A stretch of 34,333 nt of DNA. Origin: Acidobacteriota bacterium (lineage in GTDB: Bacteria; Acidobacteriota; Blastocatellia; Pyrinomonadales; Pyrinomonadaceae). The position numbers and the translations under genes were made by a program. Of the stretch, positions 1-8,011 are shown in pieces (the stretch's first letter is position 1; every line of letters starts with the position of its first letter). A model generated the notes under the pieces. It was not told where the DNA came from. It saw only the letters and a list, made by a program, of their open reading frames with translations, and ran no database searches. The stretch spans positions 1-34,333 of the forward strand of contig JADJBB010000026.1 of the NCBI GenBank assembly GCA_016703965.1. Reading direction: 5' to 3'.

Positions 1-2
1 CT

Positions 3-702
3 TGGAAGAAGAAATGGTTAAAGGAGCTTCCGGATTTTGAGGACTTTATCAAAGGGGCTGGAAAATCGAGGAGCCGTCACCCCGTAACCTGGGGTCAGGA
101 AAAGGTAATCCTCGAGGAAGCGAGAGGGCACTGGCAGTGAGGCACCGCGACTATATGCTCTGATAATTTCATTGGGAGACTCAGGTGCCCGTCGAATGAA
201 CTCTACCCTGTTAACGATAGCAAGACCGATTATTCGAAAGATACCTCCCCATTCTTCGAACCATTACGGTGGAAGACCTTATTGATGATGCCGGACAATT
301 CAAAGATCTTACCCAGCTTGTTTTCCTACAAGAACGGCGGCAGTGTATGCCGTAGTCACCGAGAGAGAATGAAAAGGGCCTTCCAGGCTTTTGGAACGAC
401 CTAAGCAGACGGAAATTAGTATCACAGAATGCGGCCGAACTCGATAATCTAATTTTTCCTCACAGCACTTTAAAAAGTCGTGGAACATAGTACGTGAAGC
501 CGCAGGTTTCGGCAGTCTTAGGCTCCGTGATTTTGCGTCAGGACTGGTGACTAGATTGGGGCACGTCTCGGCTACTCCGATAAACTCGCTCAGCGGGGTG
601 CCGGGCATGAAGATGCAAACGAGCTTTGAATATGCCGAATTTGACGAAACTGCCGCTTTGCAGGCAAAGGCACTACTTGATGGCGATAACCAATGCATTT
701 GA
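3..702 (+). CDS. Tyrosine recombinase (phage-type integrase), C-terminal catalytic part, 5' end outside window, frame-broken
   Basis: Reading across frame changes recovers the order of motifs of a tyrosine site-specific recombinase. Seen: a core-binding-like segment ending in GQEKVILEEARGHW near 80-140; a box I candidate 'DSGARR(N)ELYP' near 180-210 once one base is added in the run at 196-200, carrying the first catalytic arginine; a KSWNIVREAAGFGSLRLRD stretch at 475-530; a box II candidate RDLR(H/Q)D near 528-545 after removing one T; and a terminal SFEYAEFDE stretch near 620-655 whose tyrosine is the likely nucleophile. The stop is at 700-702. Such enzymes integrate or excise genomic islands and phages, acting on short att sites. 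The gene could be a real pseudogene, since several frame changes fall in 700 bases, but the neighbouring moaA shows the same damage with intact motifs, so sequence error is equally likely. Family assignment is fairly sure; activity unknown. Confidence 0.6.
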
Positions 703-977
703 TCGACCAGGCCTTTCAGGAGCCCACTAAATAAGCTCGCAGGAACAGTTACCCTCGCACCAGCCAGCCTGAGGTTAATCATGGAATCAAATCCTTGAAA
801 CAACATTCAGAAACGGGTTTTGCATGCATTCAACAACCTATGAAGGGTATGCCGGTATGGGCTAACTAAGACCAACTGGTCGAGATTATTCCCTTCTAGA
901 AGGTTGATAAATGTGTCGAGAAAGAATTAAAATAATAACACATTCTGATCGAAAATGTTTTTTGTGTTTACTGTTTA

Positions 978-1018
978 GTGGTTTGTGACATTTGTTGACA
1001 ACAACTGTCACAAACCAC
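978..1018. repeat. 41-base near-perfect palindrome
   Basis: Arms of 20 bases (978-997 and 999-1018) are reverse complements around a single central base at 998, with one mismatch pair (991/1005). The outer core is GTGGTTTGTGACA facing TGTCACAAACCAC. There is no T run after it, so it does not look like an intrinsic terminator. It lies about 280 bases after the recombinase stop. A protein-binding site, a recombination site or a cruciform-forming element are all possible. Confidence 0.7.
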
Positions 1019-1019
1019 C

Positions 1020-1035
1020 AACAACTATAGTTGTT
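1020..1035. repeat. 16-base perfect palindrome AACAACTATAGTTGTT
   Basis: Perfect two-fold symmetric sequence starting two bases after the 41-base palindrome. It repeats the CAACAACT element found just right of the centre of the larger palindrome, so the two sites share half-site sequence. Their centres are about 29.5 bases apart, close to three helical turns, which would place two dimers on the same face of the DNA. Confidence 0.65.
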
Positions 1036-1159
1036 CTGGCTCATAAATAAACCACCGTGGCGGACAATATTTCGTGATTAGAACGGCACCTCATCCAGCA
1101 TTCGCCAGCACTGCTTTTCAGTAAGGGTCCTGGCGTCGAAACGGTATCGTTCACCCGAT

Positions 1160-1176
1160 TGCGTCAGTATGACGCA
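1160..1176. repeat. 17-base palindrome TGCGTCA-GTA-TGACGCA
   Basis: Seven-base arms separated by three bases, about 140 bases before the moaA start. Its size suits a dimeric regulator, but a chance occurrence cannot be excluded from the sequence alone. Confidence 0.4.
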
Positions 1177-1316
1177 GATCATGTTTTGCCTTGCGGGGTG
1201 AGACCTTTAATGTTGTCGGGCAAGAACCGGAATAGAACTTCGGCCAAGGAGATCGGCAAACGGCCAAAAAAGTAGAGTCAAGACTATGACGAAGAACAGC
1301 GGCGGAAGAACGAGAA

Positions 1317-2296
1317 ATGTTGTTTGATTCCTTCAATCGAAGAATCAAAGACCTGCTAGTATCAGTGACGGATCGCTGTAATTTCGATGTTTCTATTGCG
1401 ATCCTGATCCGGCCCCTTGCACCTCCAAGTGATCCGAATCTGACCTTCGACGAGATACACTTTCTGTGATGTGTTCGTCTCTCCCGGGATTGAAAAGATA
1501 GGCTAACCGGCACGAACCGATGGTCAGGAAGGGCCTTGGGGTTATCATCGCTCAACTTGCATGTCTTAAACCCTTGGCCTTCAAGAACTCGCGATGATCA
1601 CTAACGGCAGCAACTTCGCATTAAAGCCGCCTTGTTCCGATTGGAGGTCTGAACAGGGTGACATTCTCACTGGACAGTTTAAGGCCGGGCACATTTCGTT
1701 CGATTACGGGCCCGATAAACTCTCCGACGTGCTCGACTCGATAGAGGCCGCACGATCTAGGCGGATATCCTAATACAAAGGTCAACGCCGTGATTGTCCG
1801 AGGCAGAAATGACGATGAGATCGTCTGACCTTGCTCGATTTGCAAGAAGAAACAGTTTAACTCAAGATTCATCGAATTCATGCCCCTCGATAGCGGGCAT
1901 ATGTGGGATCGAAAACATCTCGTCTCGGCTGCCGAGATCCGGAAAAAATAAATTCGGCCTTTCCAATAGTCCTTATAAACCAGTCTCGCAGAGGTGAGAC
2001 AGCGTGGAGGTATCGCTTTGCTGACGGCACAAGCGGGGAGATCGGCCTGATCGCTCCGGTGACGAATGCTTTCTGCGGCGACTGTTCGCGAAATCGCCTG
2101 ACGGCCGATGGGCACATCAGAACGTGTCTTTTCTCTACTGAAGAATATGATGTACGACGTTTGCTAAGAAGCGGCGGATCGCGAACCGAAGTCGCCGACC
2201 TTATTCATTTGCTGTCGCAAGAAAAACATCGGCCATACCATTGGTTCCCCTACATTCGAGTATGCCTCGCGGTCGATGAGTTCGATCGGCGGCTAA
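1317..2296 (+). CDS. moaA: GTP 3',8-cyclase MoaA, molybdenum cofactor synthesis (frame-broken)
   Basis: MoaA is the radical SAM enzyme that starts molybdopterin synthesis from GTP. All landmarks are present in the right order but in several frames: SVTDRCNF then CFYC (SAM cluster, CxxxCxxC, 1362-1400), IEKIRLTG..EPMVRKGL (about 1480-1530), MITNGSNFALK (1594-1626), RVTFSLDSLRPGTF (1659-1700), TKVNAVIVRGRNDDEIV (1775-1825), SRFIEFMPLDSGHMW (about 1863-1907), the C-terminal cluster FCGDCSRNRLTADGHIRTCLF (2070-2133), and the terminal RSMSSIGG followed by TAA at 2294-2296. The start ATG at 1317 gives MLFDSFNRRIKDLLVSVTD. The final Gly-Gly is the feature MoaA needs for activity, and it survives, which argues that the breaks are sequence errors; the first one needs a single T added in 'aatttcg' near 1383. 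The gene directly precedes the nitrate operon, whose enzyme needs this cofactor. Confidence 0.88.
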
Positions 2297-2309
2297 AAAT
2301 ATTGCTCAG

Positions 2310-2329
2310 AATATGACTTAAGTCATATT
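2310..2329 (+). promoter_or_regulatory. Crp/Fnr-type operator, perfect 20-base palindrome (site 1)
   Basis: AATATGACTTAAGTCATATT is a perfect palindrome with the TGAC-N4-GTCA core typical of Crp/Fnr family sites. Its centre (2319.5) is 71.5 bases before the ATG at 2391 of the flavoprotein/nitrate operon. Two similar sites at 19991 and 24671 sit at nearly the same distance before their genes. If the site is centred at -41.5 (class II activation), transcription would start near 2361, about 30 bases before the start codon. Binding is inferred. Confidence 0.7.
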
Positions 2330-2390
2330 TTGGCAACCGCAACCCGCATAGCATTCCAGCAGTTTCAAACATTATGTGACAAGGAAAACT

Positions 2391-4295
2391 ATGATGCGGC
2401 TAAATGTTCACGTCCGGACGCGAACTACCATCAAAACCTGATCTCGTGCCAAGTGGCGTGTCCGGTACATACGGACGCACGCGGGTATGTTCGGGCGATC
2501 GCGGATGGACGGTTTGAAGAAGCATATCTATAGCACGTGGTCCCAATCCTTTTGCCTCGATCTGCGAGCATCTGCGGAGCCCCTTGCGAGATCGCCTGTC
2601 GCCGCGGAAAAATCCCCAAAGAAATGACGACGGCATGTTCGTCGGACAGGACCGGCCGATCGCAATTCGTGCGCTCAGGCGATTTGCATGTGACCACTTC
2701 GGGCCGGAGGCGAGACCGACGAGTGAAGTATTGGACCCGATCAGAATTTTATCCCGCCCGTCGCCGCAGATGCTGAGGAGATGGCGGCTCTCTTAAGATC
2801 CGCGACCAACAGTTCGATCGAAAAAGGTGATAGCCAAAAGATCGCCATCATCGGGCTGGCCCGGCGGGACTCTCCGCCGCTCATGACCTGGCTCTACTGG
2901 GATTTAAGCCGGTCGTCTTTGAGATCGAGCCTGTTGCAGCCGGAATGCTCGCGGTCGGGGTTCCGGCGTATCGCTTGCCTCGTGAACTGATCGAAAAGAA
3001 ATTGCCGTTATCGAGGCACTCGGCGTCGAGATCAGGTGCGGAGTAAAAGTTGGTGAAGACATTGCTTTTGCTGAGCTACGCGAGGATTTTGCGGCGGTGA
3101 TCATCGCGGTCGGTGCCAAATCATCCCGCGGCCTTGGCTTGACTGGTGAGGATGGCCCGGGCGTTATCGGAGGCGTCGATCTGCTTCGGGCGGTCTCGCT
3201 CGGCGAAGATCTCAGTATGGGCAGTGAGATCGTTGTAATCGGCGGCGGAAATGTTGCTTATGACGTCGCAAGGTCGGTCGTCCGCCCAGATCGCTTTTGA
3301 TACTGCACGCACGGCTGCGAGGCTTTTCCGAGACTGCGAACGTTCACCTGATCTCGCTTGAGGGTGCAGAAGAAATGCCCGCAGACACGATCGAGATCGT
3401 TGAGGGCGATGAAGAAGGGATTAAGCGAAGCAACGGTCAGGGACCGACGGAGGTAGTTCGCGACGAAAAAGGCAGAGTCACCGGCGTCGCGTTTCGCAGA
3501 TGCTTGCGGGTCTACGACGAAGATCGAAAATTCTCACCGCTCTACGATGATGATGAAAAAATTAATTCCCTGCGACACCGTCCTTCTCGCTGTTGGCCAA
3601 GCACCAGCCCTTTCATTTTGGAGGACGGCGGACAGGACGTTGAGCGAATGCGAGGCGACTGGCCCAAGGTTGACCCCATCACGCTGCAGACCACTGCAAA
3701 GGGCGTCTTTGTCGCCGGTGATCTCGCTCACGGAACGCGTTTGCTGATCGACGCCGTCGCGTCCGGCAAGGCAGCAGCGCGTTCCGTTTATCAATACCTG
3801 ACCGGTAATGCGCTCGAGCATGAATTGGTCAAAACACATGTCGTTCTTGACCGATACCGTCGTGAACGCGGCTTCGAATCGATCCGCCGCGTTGAGGTGC
3901 CCACGATCGAACCGGCCGAGCGGCTCAAGCATCCCGAAAACGTCGTTGAGATCGGCTACAGCCGTGAAGAGGCCATGCGCGAGGCGTCACGCTGCCTAGA
4001 TTGTGGAGTAACGCCGGTGTTTGATGGCAGCCGATGCGTACTGTGTGGTGGCTGCGCGGACGTTTGCCCAACCGAATGTTTGAAGCTGATCTCGCTCGAT
4101 AGGCTTGAGTTCGATACCGAGGTCGACTCGATGATAGATGCCTCACTTGGAGAGGACGCAGATCTGACTGAGAACTCGGCGATCCTGAAAGACGAGGACC
4201 GCTGTATTCGCTGTGCTCTCTGCGCAATCCGCTGCCCGGTCGATGCCATCTCGATGGAACGAGTCACATTTTCAACAAATTGGAGTTCTTTATGA
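2391..4295 (+). CDS. GltD-like FAD/NAD(P)H oxidoreductase with N-terminal Fe-S and C-terminal 2x[4Fe-4S] ferredoxin domains (frame-broken)
   Basis: First gene of the operon, with AAGGA at 2381-2385 before ATG 2391. Domain order across several frames: N-terminal glutamate-synthase-beta-type Fe-S domain (NLISCQVACPVHTDARGYVRAI at 2431-2496, CGAPCEIACRRGKIP near 2575-2620); FAD-binding segment (QKIAIIG.. near 2840); NAD(P)-binding motif VVIGGGNVAYDVARS (3232-3276); VFVAGDLAHGTRLLIDAVASGKAAARSVY (3710-3792), the second FAD contact; then two ferredoxin motifs CVLCGGCADVCP (near 4040) and CIRCALCAIRCP (near 4205). It should move electrons between NAD(P)H and the neighbouring Rieske/cytochrome b complex or quinone. 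It is not a glutamate synthase subunit, as no gltB is near. Some breaks are homopolymer changes (for example CCC for CC at 3285 and TTTT for TTT near 3326). The stop overlaps the Rieske start (ATGA). Direction of electron flow is unknown. Confidence 0.8.
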
Positions 4296-4772
4296 CGACA
4301 CATCCGAGTGAAAAGAAATCACGTTTTGATCCGGAACCGATGCCGCGGAGGGGATTTTCTGGGGGCTCGCCGCTCTGGGTTCGATGGCGGCGGCATTTGC
4401 ACTCTCGATCTTCGGAATGCTGAAACTTCCAAAGGCAGCCGTGTCGGCTTCTCCAGCAAAGAAATTTAATGTGGCGTTACCGGACACCCATCCGGAGGGC
4501 GAAGCGTTCGTACCGCCGGGGCGAAACGTTGCGGTCTTTCGCGATGCTGATGGCGTATTTGCTATCTCGACCGTTTGCACGCATTTGGGATGCATCGTTA
4601 AGACGAGCGCCGCCGGGTTTGACTGTCCCTGCCACGGGTCGGGCTTTCAGAAAGATGGAACTGTAAGAAAAGGGCCTGCTCCGACACCGCTACCTTGGCT
4701 TAAGGTCTCAAAAACGGAGCTCTTCTTACGATCGACGAGGAAGCAACTGTAAAAACTGGAACAAAGGTGTAG
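4292..4772 (+). CDS. Rieske [2Fe-2S] protein of a cytochrome bc-type complex (frame-broken)
   Basis: Rieske proteins take one electron from quinol at cytochrome b and pass it to a cytochrome c. The cluster motifs are clear: CTHLGC (about 4576-4594) and CPCHGSGF (about 4626-4650). The ATG at 4292 overlaps the previous stop. Two extra Gs (in 'aggggat' and 'tgggggc', 4348-4366) break the frame; removing them gives MPRRDFLGLAALGSMAAAF, a twin-arginine signal followed by a membrane helix, as expected for a Tat-inserted Rieske protein. A second change near 4725 restores the conserved-looking end LTIDEEATVKTGTKV and a stop at 4770-4772, three bases before the cytochrome b start. About 160 residues, a usual length. 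Part of the bc-like module feeding the NarG-like enzyme. Confidence 0.85.
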
Positions 4773-4775
4773 ACC

Positions 4776-6323
4776 ATGAAAGCAGAAGGCTATTCAGCAT
4801 TACACGAATTCTGGATCAATCTGCGGGGCATCCCTAATCACGTTTATCGGGCGATGTTTCGCGGCGGTCCGCCAAAGACCGATCGCACGCGGTCGTCGTT
4901 TATCTTCGGCAACGTCTTCCTGCATCTTCATTCGGTTCGCACACATCTCTGGAGCCTGCGTTGGAGCACGACCATGGGTCTCGGCATAATGACGACTGCG
5001 GCATTTCTGATAACTCTGGTCACCGGCATCCTGCTGATGTTCTACTACAAGCCGTATCCGGACGTAGCCTATCAATCAATCAAGGACATTCATTTCATCG
5101 TACCTACTGGCCGGTTTATGCGGAACATTCACCGCTGGGCCGCTAACGTGATGGTGGTCGCCGTGATACTGCACATGGCAAGGGCGTTCTACACCGCTTC
5201 GTACCGAAAACCGAGGGAATTCAACTGGTTCATTGGCTGGGGGTTGCTAGTCACAACACTGGGCCTGTCGTTTACGGGTTACCTGCTGCCTTGGGATCAA
5301 CTCGCATACTGGGCGATCACGATCGGCGCGAATATCGCGCAGAGTCCTCGAGAGATCACGGATGCACTTGGGATCACGGCTTGGGCAGATATCGGCGGCC
5401 TGCAGCGTGAAATATTGCTTGGGTCTGACAAGGTCGGCGAAGAGGCGTTGATCAGATTCTATCTGCTTCACGTAATGATCTTGCCACTGACTCTTGTTAT
5501 GTTGATGGCGGTGCATTTCTGGCGAATACGCAAGGATGGTGGGCTCGCAAAACCGGCGAATGCCGATGAACTGGTTGGCCAGGAAGCCAAAGAATTCTAT
5601 CCGGTCTTTACGGATGCTCCGACGAAAACATATCACCTAGCCGCCGTCGTGAAGGGCAAAACGCCTGCCGTCGGGAGCGGCCCGGAACACACGGTTCCGT
5701 CAATGCCGCACCTTTTCTACGCCGAGCTTGGCGTGTTGATGCTGACAACTCTTATCTGCGTCGGGTTGGCTTTCGTTTCTGATGCTCCGTTAAAAGAACT
5801 GGCAAATCCGCTCGTTCCCGAGAATCCGGCAAAGGCCCCGTGGTACTTTCTTGGGCTCCAGGAGATCGTATCGTTCTCGGCATTCATGGGTGGCATAGGT
5901 ATTCCGATGCTGTGCGTGATCGGCTTGGGTCTGATCCCATTTCTCGACCGTGAAAAGGAAGGAACAGGCGAATGGTTTGGCGGTCCGGGTGGCTGGAAAC
6001 TGGTCAAATGGTCGATCGTTGTCGGATTCGTGGCCTCTATCGGTGTCGAGGCTTTTGCGATCCATTTCGGTTGGCTGCGGGAGTGGTTCCCCGATATCCC
6101 TCAGCTGTTTATTACATTTATCAATCCCGGGACGGTCCTGACGGCGATCTACGCGGCGTATTCGATATGGGCCGTTCGAAGATACAACTCGACTCGTGCA
6201 GGTGCGCTGGCCCTGTTTACGTGCTTTCTATGCGGTTTCATTGTGTTGACCGTGATCGGTACATATTTCCGCGGGCCGAACTGGGATTTCTTCTGGTCGC
6301 CGTCTGATTGGGGAGGCCATTGA
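4776..6323 (+). CDS. Fused cytochrome b (b6 plus subunit IV type) of a Rieske/cytochrome b complex
   Basis: A 515-residue membrane protein with the full cytochrome b fold. The two haem-binding histidine pairs are visible in NIHRWAANVMVVAVILHM (about residues 117-134) and HVMILPLTLVMLMAVHFW (about 232-250); the spacing of 14 within the second pair fits a b6-type protein. GYLLPWDQLAYWAITI is the Qo-side cd region. The C-terminal half corresponds to subunit IV, and the Qo motif reads A354-P-W-Y instead of P-E-W-Y, so the glutamate thought to accept quinol protons is missing at its usual place. It oxidises (or, in reverse, reduces) quinone and exchanges electrons with the Rieske protein and the cytochrome c encoded next. 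Start at 4776 is three bases after the Rieske stop. Confidence 0.93.
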   Translation: MKAEGYSALHEFWINLRGIPNHVYRAMFRGGPPKTDRTRSSFIFGNVFLHLHSVRTHLWSLRWSTTMGLGIMTTAAFLITLVTGILLMFYYKPYPDVAYQSIKDIHFIVPTGRFMRNIHRWAANVMVVAVILHMARAFYTASYRKPREFNWFIGWGLLVTTLGLSFTGYLLPWDQLAYWAITIGANIAQSPREITDALGITAWADIGGLQREILLGSDKVGEEALIRFYLLHVMILPLTLVMLMAVHFWRIRKDGGLAKPANADELVGQEAKEFYPVFTDAPTKTYHLAAVVKGKTPAVGSGPEHTVPSMPHLFYAELGVLMLTTLICVGLAFVSDAPLKELANPLVPENPAKAPWYFLGLQEIVSFSAFMGGIGIPMLCVIGLGLIPFLDREKEGTGEWFGGPGGWKLVKWSIVVGFVASIGVEAFAIHFGWLREWFPDIPQLFITFINPGTVLTAIYAAYSIWAVRRYNSTRAGALALFTCFLCGFIVLTVIGTYFRGPNWDFFWSPSDWGGH

Positions 6324-6327
6324 CGCA

Positions 6328-7989
6328 ATGAACAAGAATAAATATTTGTTGATGGTTTCAAGTATCGGGGTCTTTTTGCTCCTGGCGGCAGCTGCCGTGT
6401 CTGAGAACTTTATGAAGGATTGGCACGGAATTCAAAACAGTGCCAAGACTACCGAAGGCCCGGTCGATTTGCGGCTTCGGCAGATAGTGAATCCGCAGCT
6501 CAAAGTAACGGACCGTTGCGTTACTTGTCACGTCGGGATGGCATCCGGCGAACAGATCACGACCGATCAAAAGGTAGGAGCAGCCCATAAGCCGGTCGTT
6601 CATTCGCCGACTGAGATCGGCTGCACCGTTTGTCACGGTGGGCAGGGGCAGGCTACCGAGAAAGACGACGCTCACGGCAACGTTCATTTTTGGACCGAGC
6701 CAATGCTCCCGGCAAAATATGCCTACGCGAGCTGCGGAACCTGTCACACGCCGCTCAATGTTCCAAATCTGCCGACGCTCGAAAATGCGCGTAAGACATT
6801 CGAGCGCCTTGACTGCTATGCCTGTCACCGGCTCGACGGCCGTGGCGGCACGCTGCGTCCGGGTGGAAATGTGACGGGAATGGAAGGCCCAGACCTTTCG
6901 CATGTCGGCCTGAAGGGGTACAACGCCGAATGGTATGCCGCACATCTGCGAAAGTCTCAGCAAGGAACGGACGAAGCGTGGAAAACGTCATTTCGAGAAG
7001 TAAGTGAAGCCGACCGGGCGGAGCTCAAGATCTTTCTCGAAACCCAAATGGGAGCCCCGAAACTCATTGAGGCAAAGGCTCAATTCAACTCGGTCGGCTG
7101 CGCCGGTTGTCATACTGTCGGTACATTTGGCGGTGATGCAGGCGTGAATCTATCGCTTTCCGGCTTCAAAGATCCAAACCAGCTTAACTTCTCAAAGGTT
7201 CCGGGCGATCACACTCTAACCAACTGGGTCGTCCAGCATTTTCGTTCACCGGCATCGACGGTTGCGGGATCGCAGATGCCCGTACTTGGGTTGTCTAATG
7301 ATCAGATCGACCTGTTGACGCTCTACACACTTTCGCTCAGAAGGCGCACCTTGCCTGACGTTTATCTTCCGAAAGACCGCGTCCGAGCTATGCGTTTCGG
7401 CGAACGCGAGTTTGCTAAGGACGGGGAGACCATTTACACCGCGGTTTGTTCAAGTTGTCACGCGGCAGACGGACGTGGAACCCGGTTCCCGGGCCTTGTT
7501 CCAAACCCGTCGATAATGAGTCCGGAGTTCCTGCAGCTCGCCTCTGACGATTTTCTCTTCCAAACGATACGAAATGGGCGTCCGGGGCGTCCGATGCTTC
7601 CGTGGGGCGATCGGGTGAATGGATTTAATGATGATGAGCTGCGGTCTGTCATCGCGTACATTCGTGGGCTCGGAGGAAACGTTCAGGCACTGCCGGACCC
7701 CAAACCGCAGATATGGGCAATGGGCGACGCGAATCTCGGAGCGACACTTTTTGCCTCAAATTGCTCAGGTTGTCACGGAAAGAACGCCGTCGGTGGCGAC
7801 GGCCCGGCTTTGGCCAACAAAGCCTTTCTTTCTAGTGTTTCAGACACCTTTCTGGTCGAAATGATAAAACGCGGACGAAGCGGAACGGTGATGCAGGGAT
7901 TTGCAAACCCATCGCCGATCAGACGCGTGCTGACGCAGGCTGAGATCGAATCGATCGTGACCTATATACGTTCGTTAAGTGTTAAGTAG
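6328..7989 (+). CDS. Seven-haem periplasmic c-type cytochrome, membrane anchored
   Basis: The 553-residue protein has an N-terminal hydrophobic segment (about residues 7-25) that serves as signal or anchor, and seven CxxCH haem sites near residues 64 (CVTCH), 99 (CTVCH), 136 (CGTCH), 163 (CYACH), 258 (CAGCH), 374 (CSSCH) and 479 (CSGCH). The last two lie in ordinary mono-haem cytochrome c domains ending in IVTYIRSL-type helices; the first four are more closely packed. It starts four bases after the cytochrome b stop, so it is very probably the electron carrier of that complex and the link to the NarG-like subunit that follows. I do not know a named family with exactly this haem arrangement. 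Function as carrier is inference from order and haem content. Confidence 0.9.
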   Translation: MNKNKYLLMVSSIGVFLLLAAAAVSENFMKDWHGIQNSAKTTEGPVDLRLRQIVNPQLKVTDRCVTCHVGMASGEQITTDQKVGAAHKPVVHSPTEIGCTVCHGGQGQATEKDDAHGNVHFWTEPMLPAKYAYASCGTCHTPLNVPNLPTLENARKTFERLDCYACHRLDGRGGTLRPGGNVTGMEGPDLSHVGLKGYNAEWYAAHLRKSQQGTDEAWKTSFREVSEADRAELKIFLETQMGAPKLIEAKAQFNSVGCAGCHTVGTFGGDAGVNLSLSGFKDPNQLNFSKVPGDHTLTNWVVQHFRSPASTVAGSQMPVLGLSNDQIDLLTLYTLSLRRRTLPDVYLPKDRVRAMRFGEREFAKDGETIYTAVCSSCHAADGRGTRFPGLVPNPSIMSPEFLQLASDDFLFQTIRNGRPGRPMLPWGDRVNGFNDDELRSVIAYIRGLGGNVQALPDPKPQIWAMGDANLGATLFASNCSGCHGKNAVGGDGPALANKAFLSSVSDTFLVEMIKRGRSGTVMQGFANPSPIRRVLTQAEIESIVTYIRSLSVK

Positions 7990-8011
7990 TTGAGCAATAA
8001 CGAGGAATGAT

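Larger units (their letters stand above)
703..1316. other. Gene-poor spacer between recombinase and moaA, containing three palindromes
   Basis: I found no convincing coding sequence here on either strand. The part from about 890 to 975 is AT-rich; it is followed by two adjacent palindromes (978-1018 and 1020-1035) and later by a 17-base palindrome (1160-1176). An open frame on the minus strand across 1151-1555 overlaps moaA and resembles nothing. The segment 1080-1316 may hold the moaA promoter. Confidence 0.5.

Noticed and set aside
978..1018. Intrinsic terminator for the recombinase
   Set aside because: The stem is long and symmetric with a one-base centre and no T run follows on either strand.
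1151..2115. Minus-strand frames (134 and 164 codons) over the moaA region
   Set aside because: The plus strand shows all MoaA motifs in order; the minus frames are shadows.
2391..4295. Glutamate synthase small subunit (gltD) as the name for the first operon gene
   Set aside because: The protein has extra C-terminal ferredoxin domains, no gltB is nearby, and it overlaps a Rieske gene, so a respiratory role is more likely.
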